A DNA stretch of 64,000 bases from Corallococcus macrosporus (GTDB taxonomy: Bacteria > Myxococcota > Myxococcia > Myxococcales > Myxococcaceae). The DNA lies in assembly GCF_017302985.1 (NCBI RefSeq), contig NZ_JAFIMU010000007.1, positions 2,356,001 to 2,420,000 on the forward strand, written 5' to 3'. Below are positions 8,734 through 17,324 of the stretch, piece by piece; position 1 is the stretch's first letter, and every line of letters starts with the position of its first letter. The notes under the pieces were generated by a model. That model was not told where the DNA came from. It saw only the letters and a list, made by a program, of their open reading frames with translations, and searched no databases. The translations under genes and the position numbers were made by a program.

Positions 8734-9369
8734 ATGCGCGGACGGATTGCATGGACGGTGGGCGTGGCGTTGCTGGTGGGCTGCGCCGGCACGTCCTACT
8801 TCCAGAGCGGCAGCGAGACCCTCTTCGGCCAGCGGGGCGCGCGGGTCTGGGTGAAGGGCCCCTGGCCGGCGGTGCACCCCTCCGCGGACGTGGACGAGGT
8901 CATCGACCAGCTCTGCCCTGCGGTGATGGCGCTGGACCGGGCGAAGGAGCGCGACTACGGCCAGGAGTACTGCGGGCTCATCTACTCGCTGGGCTCCGGG
9001 GAGTACTACGCCAGCTGGCCGTCCCCGCTGGGGCGCACGACGCTGGTGGGCGCGGACCTGCACCGCAAGAGCTGCATCGTGCCCTTCGCCGTCCGGGACG
9101 ACCGGGGCTCGCCCTCCACGCTGGCGGACTTCCACAGCCACCCCTGGTTCCCGTCGGGAATGTCACAGGAGGACCGCTGGAGTCAGTCACAACGTTGGAC
9201 CCTGCGGGTCCAATTTGATTCAGGATGCACGGTGACGAAGCTGGTCCCGTACAAGGGCGAGGCGCGTCCCGGCGAGGTCTACCTGCGGCAGGGCAAGGCG
9301 TGGAAGCTCATCGGGTACATCCACGAAGCGGACAAGGACACGGGCTTCATCACGCCCGTGGAGGACTAG
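8734..9369 (+). CDS. Lipoprotein with JAMM/MPN+ metalloprotease motif
   Basis: The product is 211 aa. The lipobox is LLVGC at about residue 16, so the protein should be lipid-anchored. The central domain has the complete JAMM zinc signature: FHSHPWFPSGMSQED fits H-x-H-x7-S-x2-D exactly, and an upstream Glu is available in EYCGLIYSL. JAMM proteins are zinc isopeptidases or peptidases; a surface-exposed one in a bacterium could process peptides or cell-wall crosslinks (inference). It is followed directly by a second lipoprotein gene (stop TAG, then ATG), probably as one transcript. Confidence 0.65.
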   Translation: MRGRIAWTVGVALLVGCAGTSYFQSGSETLFGQRGARVWVKGPWPAVHPSADVDEVIDQLCPAVMALDRAKERDYGQEYCGLIYSLGSGEYYASWPSPLGRTTLVGADLHRKSCIVPFAVRDDRGSPSTLADFHSHPWFPSGMSQEDRWSQSQRWTLRVQFDSGCTVTKLVPYKGEARPGEVYLRQGKAWKLIGYIHEADKDTGFITPVED

Positions 9370-9825
9370 ATGGGGCGCGAGGGTTCGGCAGTGCGGCGGG
9401 TGGTGGTGAAGCGCGGGCTGGCGGCGCTGCTGGCGTTGCCCCTGTGCGCCTGCGCGCTCTTCACGCGGCCGGTGCGGCCTCCCCATGCGCCGCCCGAGGA
9501 GGCGGCCCGCTTCCAGTTCCCGCAGGACCTGCCCGCGGAGGGGCGCACGCAGACGCCCGCCCTCGTCGCGGCCGCCACCCAATTGGCGATGGACGACTTC
9601 CGCCCCCTGGACCTCAAGCCGCACAAGGGCGCGACCGCGGACGAGCTGTGCCTCTACCGGCGGGACTCCTTCGACGTGTGGACGGCGCCCGGGCCGGAGG
9701 GCGTGATGTTCGTGCGCTTCGTGCCCCGTCAGGACGCGTGCAACTCCGAAGGGCCCGTGACGGACGCGAGCGCCACGTACGCCATCGACACGCGCGGGTG
9801 GCGCATCCTGGCCATCCAGCGCTAG
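9370..9825 (+). CDS. Small lipoprotein of unknown function
   Basis: The product is 151 aa. A signal peptide with basic start (VRRVVVKRG) and hydrophobic core ends in the lipobox ALPLCAC. The mature part has two cysteines and no family I recognise. ATG 9370 directly follows the stop of the JAMM lipoprotein gene, so the two probably act together. GTG 9391 is an alternative start that still keeps the signal peptide. Confidence 0.65.
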   Translation: MGREGSAVRRVVVKRGLAALLALPLCACALFTRPVRPPHAPPEEAARFQFPQDLPAEGRTQTPALVAAATQLAMDDFRPLDLKPHKGATADELCLYRRDSFDVWTAPGPEGVMFVRFVPRQDACNSEGPVTDASATYAIDTRGWRILAIQR

Positions 9826-9843
9826 GCCAGCGCCAGGCCCGCG

Positions 9844-11412
9844 CTAGGCCGCCGTCGCGCCGGTGGGCGGGACCTCTTCCGGCGCCGCGCGCGTGAGGCC
9901 CAGCACCTTCTCCCGCTGGGGCCACGGCCACGCGCCGGTGACCATGGCCAGCTTGCCCGCGAGCACCGACGCCACGGCCACCTGGAAGGTGCAGATGTAC
10001 GAGATGATGCCCATGTCTCCGAACACCTGGTTCAGGTAGGACGCCACCACGCCCACGATGACCAGGCACGCGGTCCGGTGTTCCGCCGCGTACGCCCGGT
10101 GGTACGAGCGCGCCGCCAGGTACACCGTCACCACCAGGTACATCCACACGCCCGTGAACCCGAACCACCCGCCGAAGGCCAGCAGGCCCAGGAGCGAGTT
10201 GTGCGGATGGAAGCGGTACGTGGGGAACACGAACGCGATGTTGGGCAGCGGGTAGGGCTCCAGGAACTCGTGCCCGTAGCCCGTGCCGAACACGGGGTTC
10301 GTGTTCCACGTCGCGATGAGGTTGAGGTTCTCGATGTCGCGGTAGTCCAGCTCTCCTTCGGCGTGCTGCCCCTCGATGATGGACTTGAAGGTCTGCACCG
10401 GCTTGAACGCGCCGCTGTTCGAGTTCCACCCCACCAGGAAGTACACGACCAGCAGCGGCGAGCACGCGATGAGGCCGCGCGTGAGGGCCTTCTTCAGCGG
10501 CGTCCACGGGTTGAAGAAGTACGCCGCCGCCAGCCCGCCCACGAGGCTCACGTACGCGAGCCGGCGGTCGTTGAAGAGCATCCCGATGAACACCAGCACC
10601 ATGATGATGATGCCGCGGATGGCATGGCCGGACTTCGGCTTCTCCAGCCAGCGCGTGATGCACACGGTGAGCGCGAAGATGAACGTCATCGAGTCGGAGT
10701 GGCAGGTCGTGTACTCGACCTCCAGCCCCTGCGCCGGCACGATGACGAGCGCGAAGTAGGTGCTCACCGCGGACTTGGTCAGCGCCGCCGCGATGATGGT
10801 CTTCGCCACCAGCGGCCAGTCCTCCGGCCCTCGCAGGCTGTACTGGTACATCATCGCCACCAGCGGGAGCACCGCGGCCTGGTGCCACTGCCAGAGCGAG
10901 TTCTTGATGTCCCCGCCCCGCACGATGCCCCACACCTCCATCCACATGATGGAGAAGAAGGACAGCGCCAGCACCACCGCCAGCGGCCGGGGGATGGGCA
11001 CCACCGGCGGATCGATCTTCGACTTCGTGGCCCGCCGGTAGATGCCAATGCCAATGGCGCCGATGATGAGCCCGTCGATGAGCGGGAAGCGCAGCGCGCC
11101 AATGCCCACCAGCTCATGCATCTGGGTGAAGAGCAGCTTGCCCAGGGGGAACAGCGGCGAGGGCCAGAACATCGACTGCGGGCGCTCGGGTGTGTAGTCC
11201 ACCGCGAGCACCAGGTAGAGCACCGCGATGGCCAGGTAGCGCAGCGGCATCTTCAGGATGCACCACACCACCGTGAGGGCCAGCACGGGCGCCAGCGTGA
11301 CGATGGGGTCCCCGTTACCCACGGCGGCCGCACCCAGGGTGACGGCGCCCAGGCCCACGACCATGACGATGTACTGGAGCCAGGCGGCGGGGGAGGGTTT
11401 GAAGGCGGCCAT
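9844..11412 (-). CDS. wzy: Wzy-type polysaccharide polymerase (O-antigen ligase/polymerase family)
   Basis: The product is 522 aa with about ten or more hydrophobic helices along its length. The periplasmic loop and following segment FPTYRFHPHNSLLGLLAFGG is the H-x-x-x-x signature seen in Wzy/WaaL proteins. A second loop contains the conserved basic cluster NDRRLAYVSLVGG. Its place in the locus next to epsH matches Wzy_EPS of M. xanthus. It would join undecaprenyl-linked repeat units in the periplasm. It is divergent from epsH, with 56 bp between the starts, so both promoters must lie in that short gap. Confidence 0.85.
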   Translation of the reverse strand: MAAFKPSPAAWLQYIVMVVGLGAVTLGAAAVGNGDPIVTLAPVLALTVVWCILKMPLRYLAIAVLYLVLAVDYTPERPQSMFWPSPLFPLGKLLFTQMHELVGIGALRFPLIDGLIIGAIGIGIYRRATKSKIDPPVVPIPRPLAVVLALSFFSIMWMEVWGIVRGGDIKNSLWQWHQAAVLPLVAMMYQYSLRGPEDWPLVAKTIIAAALTKSAVSTYFALVIVPAQGLEVEYTTCHSDSMTFIFALTVCITRWLEKPKSGHAIRGIIIMVLVFIGMLFNDRRLAYVSLVGGLAAAYFFNPWTPLKKALTRGLIACSPLLVVYFLVGWNSNSGAFKPVQTFKSIIEGQHAEGELDYRDIENLNLIATWNTNPVFGTGYGHEFLEPYPLPNIAFVFPTYRFHPHNSLLGLLAFGGWFGFTGVWMYLVVTVYLAARSYHRAYAAEHRTACLVIVGVVASYLNQVFGDMGIISYICTFQVAVASVLAGKLAMVTGAWPWPQREKVLGLTRAAPEEVPPTGATAA

Positions 11413-11468
11413 CGGAGCGAGGGGGAGGCTATATCCCGGGCCCGGGTTGGGATAGATGCGGATGCCGT

Positions 11469-12779
11469 ATGGCTGGCTCCCGACCCCGCGTCCTCCTGAT
11501 TGCTGAGCTGTGCAACCCAGACTGGGTGAGCGTTCCCCTGGAAGGCTGGTCCCTGGCCAGGGCGCTCGCCGAGGTGGCGGACGTGCACCTGGTCACCCAG
11601 GTCCGCAACCGCGAGAACATCCTCAAGCAGGGGCTGGTGGAGGGGAAGGACTTCACCGCGCTGGACTCCACGCCGGTGGAGCGCCCGCTGGAGAAGGTGG
11701 GCGAGGTGCTGCGCGGCAAGGCGGGCGTGGGCTGGACGACGGCCACGGCGCTGAGCGTGCTGCCGTACTACTTCTTCGAGGAGCTGCTCTGGCGGCGCTT
11801 CGGGGACCGCATCCGCGCGAAGGAATTCGACGTGGTGCACCGCTACACGCCCATCTCCCCCACGACGCCCAGCACGCTGGCGGCGCGGTGCGCGGACGCC
11901 GGGGTGCCCTTCATCATGGGCCCCATGAACGGCGGCCTGCCGTGGCCCAAGGGCTTCGGGGACGCGCGCCTGCGCGAGCGCGAGTGGCTGAGCTACATCC
12001 GGGACGTCTACAAGCTGATGCCCTTCTACAAGTCGACGCGGCAGAACGCGGCGGCGCTGATGATGGGCTCTCGGGCGACGCGGGCGCAGCTGTCCCAGGA
12101 GTACCAGGACAAGGTGGTCTACATCCCGGAGAACGCCATCGACGTGCGCCGCTTCGGCAGCGCGAAGGCGGAGCCGCCGAAGCCCGGCGAGCCGCTGCGG
12201 GTGGCGTTCGTGGGGCGCTTCGTGCCGTACAAGGGCATGTCCATGCTCATCGACGCGGCGGCGCCGCTGGTGCGCGAGGGCAAGGTGCAGGTGGAGCTCA
12301 TCGGCGACGGCGCGGAGATGCAGAACCTGCGCGCGCAGGTGGCCAGGAGCGGGCTGGAGAGCGGCGTGACGTTCGCCGGCTGGGTGAAGCACCAGGAGCT
12401 GCAGGGCCGCCTGTCGAAGAACCACATCTTCGGCTTCCCGAGCGTGCGCGAGTTCGGCGGCGCGGTGGTGGCGGAGGCCATGGCGCTGGGGCTGGTGCCC
12501 ATCGTGATGGACTACGGCGGTCCGGGAGAGATCGTCAGTCCGTCCACGGGCTTCGCGATCCCCATGGGCACGCCGCAGGAGATCGTCGAGCGCGTGCGCG
12601 GGGTGCTGGAGAAGCTGGTCGCGGATCCGTCCGTGATTGGCCCCATGGGCGAGCGCGCGCGGGCGCGCATCTTCAAGCACTTCACCTGGAAGGCGAAGGC
12701 GGAGCAGGTGCTGGAGGTGTACCGCTGGGTCTCCGGCGAGCGAGGCCAGCCGGACTTCGGCATGCCGCTGGCGGACTGA
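11469..12779 (+). CDS. epsH: EpsH, family 4 glycosyltransferase
   Basis: The product is 436 aa with a GT-B fold. The C-terminal donor domain has RVAFVGRFVPYKGMSMLIDA (K-G loop) and SVREFGGAVVAEAMALGLVP, the EX7E motif, then DYGGPGEIV. N-terminal acceptor-domain features include MGPMNGGLPWPKGF. It is divergent from wzy and matches the wzy/epsH pairing of the M. xanthus locus. It probably adds one sugar of the EPS repeat unit. Confidence 0.87.
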   Translation: MAGSRPRVLLIAELCNPDWVSVPLEGWSLARALAEVADVHLVTQVRNRENILKQGLVEGKDFTALDSTPVERPLEKVGEVLRGKAGVGWTTATALSVLPYYFFEELLWRRFGDRIRAKEFDVVHRYTPISPTTPSTLAARCADAGVPFIMGPMNGGLPWPKGFGDARLREREWLSYIRDVYKLMPFYKSTRQNAAALMMGSRATRAQLSQEYQDKVVYIPENAIDVRRFGSAKAEPPKPGEPLRVAFVGRFVPYKGMSMLIDAAAPLVREGKVQVELIGDGAEMQNLRAQVARSGLESGVTFAGWVKHQELQGRLSKNHIFGFPSVREFGGAVVAEAMALGLVPIVMDYGGPGEIVSPSTGFAIPMGTPQEIVERVRGVLEKLVADPSVIGPMGERARARIFKHFTWKAKAEQVLEVYRWVSGERGQPDFGMPLAD

Positions 12780-12786
12780 GGGCGCG

Positions 12787-13206
12787 GTGAGCCCCTCCCT
12801 GCTCCAGCGCGCGGTCCGTGGCTTCGCGGTCTACGACCTGTGCGTCACGCTGCCGTTCGCCACGCCGTGGACCGCGGGCGCGATGCTGGGGGTCATGCGG
12901 TGGGTGCACGAGGGACTGGCGCCGGGCGGTGAGCCCATGCCGGCCTTCGCTCCCGTGCACCTGTTCTTCGTCGCCCTCTTCGGCGTGCTCGCCGTCATGT
13001 GGGCGCTGATTCGCATCCTCCAGCCCACCGCGCTGCATGGCGCCATCGACACGGTGGGCCGGGGGCTCGTTACCTCGTGGATGGTGCTCGTGCTCTCGCA
13101 GGGGGCGACGCGGATCCTTGGCGCGTTCCTCGTGATGGAGGCCGCGGGCATGTTCGTGCAGGGCGCGCTGCTGCTCGGCGCGCGGCGAGTCGCTGCGCCC
13201 TCTTGA
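12787..13206 (+). CDS. 4-TM membrane protein, copy 1 of a tandem pair
   Basis: The product is 139 aa from GTG 12787, 7 bp after epsH. It has four predicted hydrophobic helices and conserved signatures LCVTLPFATPWTAGAMLG, PVHLFFVALFGVLAVMWALI and GAIDTVGRGLVTSWMVLVLS. The next gene is a clear paralog with the same order of motifs, so this is a local duplication. I do not recognise a named family. Unlike copy 2, it has no MerR-type operator in front and is probably read with epsH. Confidence 0.75.
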   Translation: MSPSLLQRAVRGFAVYDLCVTLPFATPWTAGAMLGVMRWVHEGLAPGGEPMPAFAPVHLFFVALFGVLAVMWALIRILQPTALHGAIDTVGRGLVTSWMVLVLSQGATRILGAFLVMEAAGMFVQGALLLGARRVAAPS

Positions 13207-13216
13207 ACGGAGGCCC

Positions 13217-13247
13217 TTGCCTCTGCACCAAGGTGCAGGGGTTAGGG
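13217..13247 (+). promoter_or_regulatory. MerR-type promoter/operator with 19-bp spacer
   Basis: -35 TTGCCT (13217-13222) and -10 TTAGGG (13242-13247) are 19 bp apart, the over-long spacing typical of MerR-activated promoters. The spacer holds the dyad CCTCTGCACC-AA-GGTGCAGGGG (13220-13241), 10-bp arms with one mismatch. It aligns base for base with the layout of the mer operon promoter. A merR-type gene lies 3' in the same operon. The -10 ends 7 bp before the ATG at 13255, so the message may be leaderless. Confidence 0.8.
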
Positions 13248-13254
13248 TCTTCGC

Positions 13255-13695
13255 ATGAACCCTGATTCGTCCCTGCTTCGCCGTGTCGTCTTCGCCAGCG
13301 CGCTGTACGACTTCGTCGTCACCGTCCCCTTCGCCACGCCGTGGACCGCGCAGGCGGTGCTGTCGAACCTCCAGTCCGTGCACCAGGCGCTGGGGATGGG
13401 CGGTGATCCACTGCCCGCGTTCTCGTCCACGCACCTGTTCTTCGTGGCCCTGTTCGGCACCATCGTGACGCTGTGGTCCGTCGTGCGGCTCTTCCACCCC
13501 ACCGCGTTCAATGGCGCCATCGACACCGCGGGCCGGGCGCTGTTCTCCACGTGGATGGCGTGGGCCCTCACGCAGGGTGCGACGCGGGTGCTCGTGGGGT
13601 TCCTCGTGCTGGAGCTGGCGTGGATGTTCGCCCAGGGCGGTGCCATCCTCGGCGCCAGGAGGTGGCGTGGTGGCATCCCCGCGACGGCCCGTTGA
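13255..13695 (+). CDS. 4-TM membrane protein, copy 2 of a tandem pair
   Basis: The product is 146 aa with four hydrophobic helices. It shares with copy 1 the motifs VTVPFATPWTAQAVL, THLFFVALFGTIVTLWSVVR, FNGAIDTAGRALFSTWM and GATRVLVGFLVLELAW. The ATG at 13255 lies directly after a MerR-type promoter, and the 3' end overlaps the merR gene, so this copy is the likely target of that regulator. The function is not known; it might be a small transporter or membrane-stress protein. Confidence 0.78.
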   Translation: MNPDSSLLRRVVFASALYDFVVTVPFATPWTAQAVLSNLQSVHQALGMGGDPLPAFSSTHLFFVALFGTIVTLWSVVRLFHPTAFNGAIDTAGRALFSTWMAWALTQGATRVLVGFLVLELAWMFAQGGAILGARRWRGGIPATAR

Positions 13696-14125
13696 AGCAG
13701 GCCCCTTGCGCATCGGAGCGCTCGCCCGCGCGTCGGGCGTGAAGCTGTCCACGCTGCGCTTCTACGAGCGCCGCAAGCTGCTGCTGCCCATGGATCGCAG
13801 CGAGAGCGGCCAGCGGCTCTACGGCCCGGAAGCCGCCATCCGCGTGCGCTTCATCCGCCGCTCACAGGAGCTGGGCTTCACGCTGAAGGAGGTGTCCGCC
13901 GTCCTCGCCCTCACGGACCGGCGCGGCACCCCCACCCGAGACGTGACCCGCTTCGCGGAGGCCAAGGTGCAGGCCATCGACGCGCGCATCGACGACCTGC
14001 GCCGCATGCGCCGCGCCATCACCACGCTGATGGCCGAGGGCTTCTGCCCGCCGGACACCGTGTGCCCCATCCAGGCGTCACTCGGCGCGACGAAGCCCCC
14101 GGCGAAGCGGAAGCCCCGCGCCTGA
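13670..14125 (+). CDS. MerR-family transcriptional regulator
   Basis: The product is 151 aa from GTG 13670. AGGAGG at 13657-13662 sits 7 bp upstream and decides this start, which overlaps the 4-TM gene by 26 bp. The winged HTH is LRIGALARASGVKLSTLRFY then ERRKLLLPMDRSESGQRLYG. A dimerisation helix follows. Near the C-terminus FCPPDTVCPI resembles the Cys-containing metal-binding loop of CueR-type regulators, two residues shorter. It probably binds the dyad at 13220-13241 and activates its own operon in response to a metal or thiol stress (inference). Confidence 0.85.
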   Translation: MASPRRPVEAGPLRIGALARASGVKLSTLRFYERRKLLLPMDRSESGQRLYGPEAAIRVRFIRRSQELGFTLKEVSAVLALTDRRGTPTRDVTRFAEAKVQAIDARIDDLRRMRRAITTLMAEGFCPPDTVCPIQASLGATKPPAKRKPRA

Positions 14126-14130
14126 GCGCG

Positions 14131-15342
14131 CTACCGGCGCTCCGCCTCGCGCGTGGTGCGCACCCACTCGCCCTTCTTCTCCGCGCCGGGGCCGCGAATC
14201 ATCAGCCACACCTTCCACACCACGTAGATGGGCGCCCACGCCAGGTCCAACAGGCCGCGCGGGCCCACGCCGGACACCCACCAGCCGCGCAGCACGTACA
14301 GCGCCAGCGACATCAGACCGAACGACGCCAGCGCGGACGCCGCCACCGCCGTGCCGCCGGACAGCCACACCACCCCGGCCGCCAGCACCGAGCCCGCCAC
14401 CGTCGCCAGCACCAACTGGCTCAGGGGCGGCACCAGCACGTCCATGGACAGGTCCAGCAGCAGCCCGCTCTTCTGCTTCAGCGCGTCGCTCAAGAGCGGC
14501 CAGCCGTGCAGCTTGCGCATCTGCGCGCGGCCACCCTCCCAGCGCTGCCGCTGCGAGCGGCTCTGCTTCTCCGCCGTCACCATCTCGCCCAGCACCTCCG
14601 CCTCCCAGGCGTAGTGCACGCGGTGCCCCGCGCGCGCCAGGCGGATGCCGTACTCCAGGTCCTCCACCACGCTGAACGCGTCGTGCGGCACCTGCTTGAG
14701 CACCGCGTGCGTGAAGCACATGCCGTTGCCGCGCAGGCCGCAGGACACACCCAGCCGCTCGCGCCCCATGGAGCGCACGCGGTGGAACATGCCCAGGGCA
14801 ATGGTCATCAGCCGCGTGCGCCACGACGCCGTGGGGTTCATCACGCCGTAGTGCGCCTGCACGCCGTGCGCCCCGTCCTCCAGCCGGCGGGAGAACGCGT
14901 GCAGCAAATTCGAGGACACCACCGTGTCCGCGTCCACCACCACCACCGCGTCCGCGAAGCCGTCACGCTGGCTGCGCTCGAAGGCGTGCGCCAGCGCGTA
15001 GCCCTTGCCGCGCTTCTCCGCGTCCTGGCGCTCCAGCACCGTGGCGCCCGCTTCCCGCGCCTTCTCCGCCGTCTTGTCGGAGCAGTTGTCCGCCACGACG
15101 ATGATGCGCCGCAGGTGCGCCGGGTAGTCCACCGCGGACAGGTTCGCCACCGTCCGGGCAATGCCCAGCTCCTCGTTGTGCGAGGGGATGATGACGTCGA
15201 ACTTCCGCGCCGCCGGCGACGGCGGCACCGGCGCCGCCTTGCGCCCCGACAACAGCGTCAGGAGCAGCAGGTAGCCGCAGCCCACCACCACCGGCAGCAG
15301 TCCCACGCACAGCGCCACGTCCACCCAGGTCCAGACCGTCAC
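14131..15342 (-). CDS. epsU: EpsU, membrane family 2 glycosyltransferase
   Basis: The product is 403 aa from GTG 15342; longer readings would run into epsV. An N-terminal membrane helix (LCVGLLPVVVGCGYLLLLTL) precedes the GT-A domain: FDVIIPSHNEE, VVVVDADTVV (DxD-type metal site), VVEDLEYGIRLAR and the QRQRWEGGR (QxxRW-like) motif of processive GT2 enzymes. Two or more C-terminal helices follow. It should act at the inner membrane on lipid-linked EPS precursors. It follows epsV by 58 bp and converges on the merR gene. Confidence 0.87.
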   Translation of the reverse strand: MTVWTWVDVALCVGLLPVVVGCGYLLLLTLLSGRKAAPVPPSPAARKFDVIIPSHNEELGIARTVANLSAVDYPAHLRRIIVVADNCSDKTAEKAREAGATVLERQDAEKRGKGYALAHAFERSQRDGFADAVVVVDADTVVSSNLLHAFSRRLEDGAHGVQAHYGVMNPTASWRTRLMTIALGMFHRVRSMGRERLGVSCGLRGNGMCFTHAVLKQVPHDAFSVVEDLEYGIRLARAGHRVHYAWEAEVLGEMVTAEKQSRSQRQRWEGGRAQMRKLHGWPLLSDALKQKSGLLLDLSMDVLVPPLSQLVLATVAGSVLAAGVVWLSGGTAVAASALASFGLMSLALYVLRGWWVSGVGPRGLLDLAWAPIYVVWKVWLMIRGPGAEKKGEWVRTTREAERR

Positions 15343-15400
15343 GACAGTGTCACCCCCGCGCACGCGCCGCCCTTCCCAGGACGGCCGCGCGCTCGAATCC

Positions 15401-16897
15401 TCAGCGCCGTTCCAGCTCCGCCAGCACCGGCAACTTGAGCAGCCGCTCCACCTGCCACTTTTCCAGCACCCGGCGGCGCAGGATGTCCAACGCCACCGCC
15501 GCGAACACCGCCAGCGCCACCCCGCCCACCACACCCGCGATGGCGATGAGCTTCGGGTTCGGCTTGGACGGCTTCTCCGGGAAGAGCGCCGGCAAGAGCA
15601 CGCTGTAGCGGTGCTTCATCGAAACCTTGGAGATCTCCAGCTCCGTCTGCGCCTGATCCAACCGGCGCAGCTTCTCCTGGTGCCGCATCACCACCATGCG
15701 CATCCGGTCCGTGGCCACCGCCACCTCCGGATCATCCGGCGTGCCCAGCATCGCGCCCGCCATCGGGCCACCGAAGCCCGCCGCGCTCGAGGCCTCCGTC
15801 GCGGAGTCCACGTCCGTGCCGCCCATGCGCAGGTACTCCTGGATGAGCGACTGCTCCTCGGAGCGCAGGGACGTCAGCTGCGGCGAGTCCGCCTGCATCG
15901 TCGCCACGCGCTGCTCCAGGTCGACGATCACCGGGTGCTGCGGGGAGAAGACGACGCGCTGCTCGGCCAGCTGCGCGCGCAGCTCCGTGAGGCGGCGGCT
16001 GCGGAACTCCTCCACGTCGCGGATGGCGCGGCGCTTGGCCTGCACCAGGAACTTCAGCTGCGCGAGCGCGTGGTCCGTCTGCAACAGCGCCTGCCGCGCG
16101 CTGGCCTGCTTGGGGTCCGCTTCCTTCTTCTTGCGGCGCGCGTCCGCGGCCTTCACCGCGCGCTCCAGGTCGGAGATGGCCTGCTTGATGTTCGCGGCCT
16201 CGTTGGCCACCTGGCCCTGGAGGATGTTCACGGACTCGGAGATGGCGCCCATCTCCGACTCGTGGCGCATGTCGAGGAAGTTCTGGGACGCGGCCTCCAC
16301 GATGTTGAAGGCCATCTGCGGGTCGCTCCAGTCCACCCCGATGGTGACCGTGCCGCTGCCTCCTTCCGCCATCACCGTGAGGCTGGTCTCCAGCATCGCG
16401 ATGAGCGCCTCCTCCTTGTCCTCGTCGGACATGGGGGGCGGGGCCTTCTTCAGGTACTGCTCCTTCATGCGGCTCATGGGCGAGCGCATGTGGTCCCAGT
16501 ACTCGATGAGCTTCGCGTGCTTGATGACGGACTTGAGGTTGCCCCGGCTGAGCACCATCTCCCACGCGGCGCGCGTGGGCTGATCCGCCTCCACGGGGAT
16601 GGAGCGGCCCGGGTTCACCAGCGAGGAGATGATGAGGTTGCGGTACGTCAGCATCCGCGTCTCGACGTGGTACTTGCGCGGCATCAGCTTGGCCGCCAGC
16701 GAGCCCAGTCCGCTCATCACCGCGATGATGCACAGGCCCAGGAACCAGTGCCGGAAGATGGCCCTGCGCACGAAGCCCAGCCCGTCGAACAGGAAGCCCC
16801 AGTCGATGAGGTCGGCCGGCGCGTTCGTCTCCTCGCGCTCGGGGACGTACGGCGGGGGCGCGGCGGGGCGCGGCGTGCGCGGGGCGGGCGTGGTCAT
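15401..16897 (-). CDS. epsV: EpsV, Wzz/Wzc-type polysaccharide co-polymerase without kinase domain
   Basis: The product is 498 aa. It has a proline-rich cytoplasmic N-terminus, TM1 (FRHWFLGLCIIAVMSGLGSL), a large periplasmic region with Wzz-type start and long coiled coils (residues about 170-330), TM2 near the C-terminus (LIAIAGVVGGVALAVFAAVA), then only about 30 residues ending LLKLPVLAELERR. That tail is where a Wzc protein would continue into its tyrosine kinase, so this is a kinase-less PCP. Start ATG 16897 overlaps the epsW stop (ATGA). It should set chain length and link Wzy to the EpsY export pore. Confidence 0.88.
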   Translation of the reverse strand: MTTPAPRTPRPAAPPPYVPEREETNAPADLIDWGFLFDGLGFVRRAIFRHWFLGLCIIAVMSGLGSLAAKLMPRKYHVETRMLTYRNLIISSLVNPGRSIPVEADQPTRAAWEMVLSRGNLKSVIKHAKLIEYWDHMRSPMSRMKEQYLKKAPPPMSDEDKEEALIAMLETSLTVMAEGGSGTVTIGVDWSDPQMAFNIVEAASQNFLDMRHESEMGAISESVNILQGQVANEAANIKQAISDLERAVKAADARRKKKEADPKQASARQALLQTDHALAQLKFLVQAKRRAIRDVEEFRSRRLTELRAQLAEQRVVFSPQHPVIVDLEQRVATMQADSPQLTSLRSEEQSLIQEYLRMGGTDVDSATEASSAAGFGGPMAGAMLGTPDDPEVAVATDRMRMVVMRHQEKLRRLDQAQTELEISKVSMKHRYSVLLPALFPEKPSKPNPKLIAIAGVVGGVALAVFAAVALDILRRRVLEKWQVERLLKLPVLAELERR

Positions 16898-17301
16898 GCG
16901 CTGCCCCGGGGAGCGGCGGTCTTCAGCACCTGGCGCACGCGCTTCTCCAGCTCCTCGGGCGTGAAGGGCTTGCCCAGGTAGCCGTTGGCGCCGGCCTCCT
17001 CCGCGTACGCCTTGTCCTCCGGCAGGTTGCGCGCGCTCACCATCAGCACCGGGATGTGCGCGATGGCGGGCGTGCGGCGGATGTGCTCGCAGACGTCGTA
17101 GCCGGACACGTCCGGCAACGTCAGGTCCAGGCACACGAGGTCCGGCTTGAGCTCGCCCGTCTTCAGGTACTCCATGGCGGCCTTGCCGTTGGGCTGCTCC
17201 ACCACGTTCTTCACGCCCATCTGCTGGAGCATGTCACGCAGCATGACGCGGAACATCGGAGAGTCCTCCACGAGGAGGACGGTGAGCTGGTTGAGCTCCA
17301 T
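16894..17301 (-). CDS. epsW: EpsW, single-domain response regulator
   Basis: The product is 135 aa and is a stand-alone CheY-like receiver with no output domain. It has acidic E12-D13, phospho-acceptor D59 (LVCLDLTLPD), S/T at VLMVSARN and K111 in YLGKPFTPEEL. ATG 17301 is chosen because AGGAAAGG lies upstream; a GTG at 17328 overlapping the preceding stop (GTGA) is possible and would add nine residues. It sits between epsX and epsV, so it probably adjusts EPS assembly by protein contact. Its cognate kinase is not in the window. Confidence 0.88.
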   Translation of the reverse strand: MELNQLTVLLVEDSPMFRVMLRDMLQQMGVKNVVEQPNGKAAMEYLKTGELKPDLVCLDLTLPDVSGYDVCEHIRRTPAIAHIPVLMVSARNLPEDKAYAEEAGANGYLGKPFTPEELEKRVRQVLKTAAPRGSA

Positions 17302-17324
17302 CACGTCTGACGCCTTTCCTTCCC

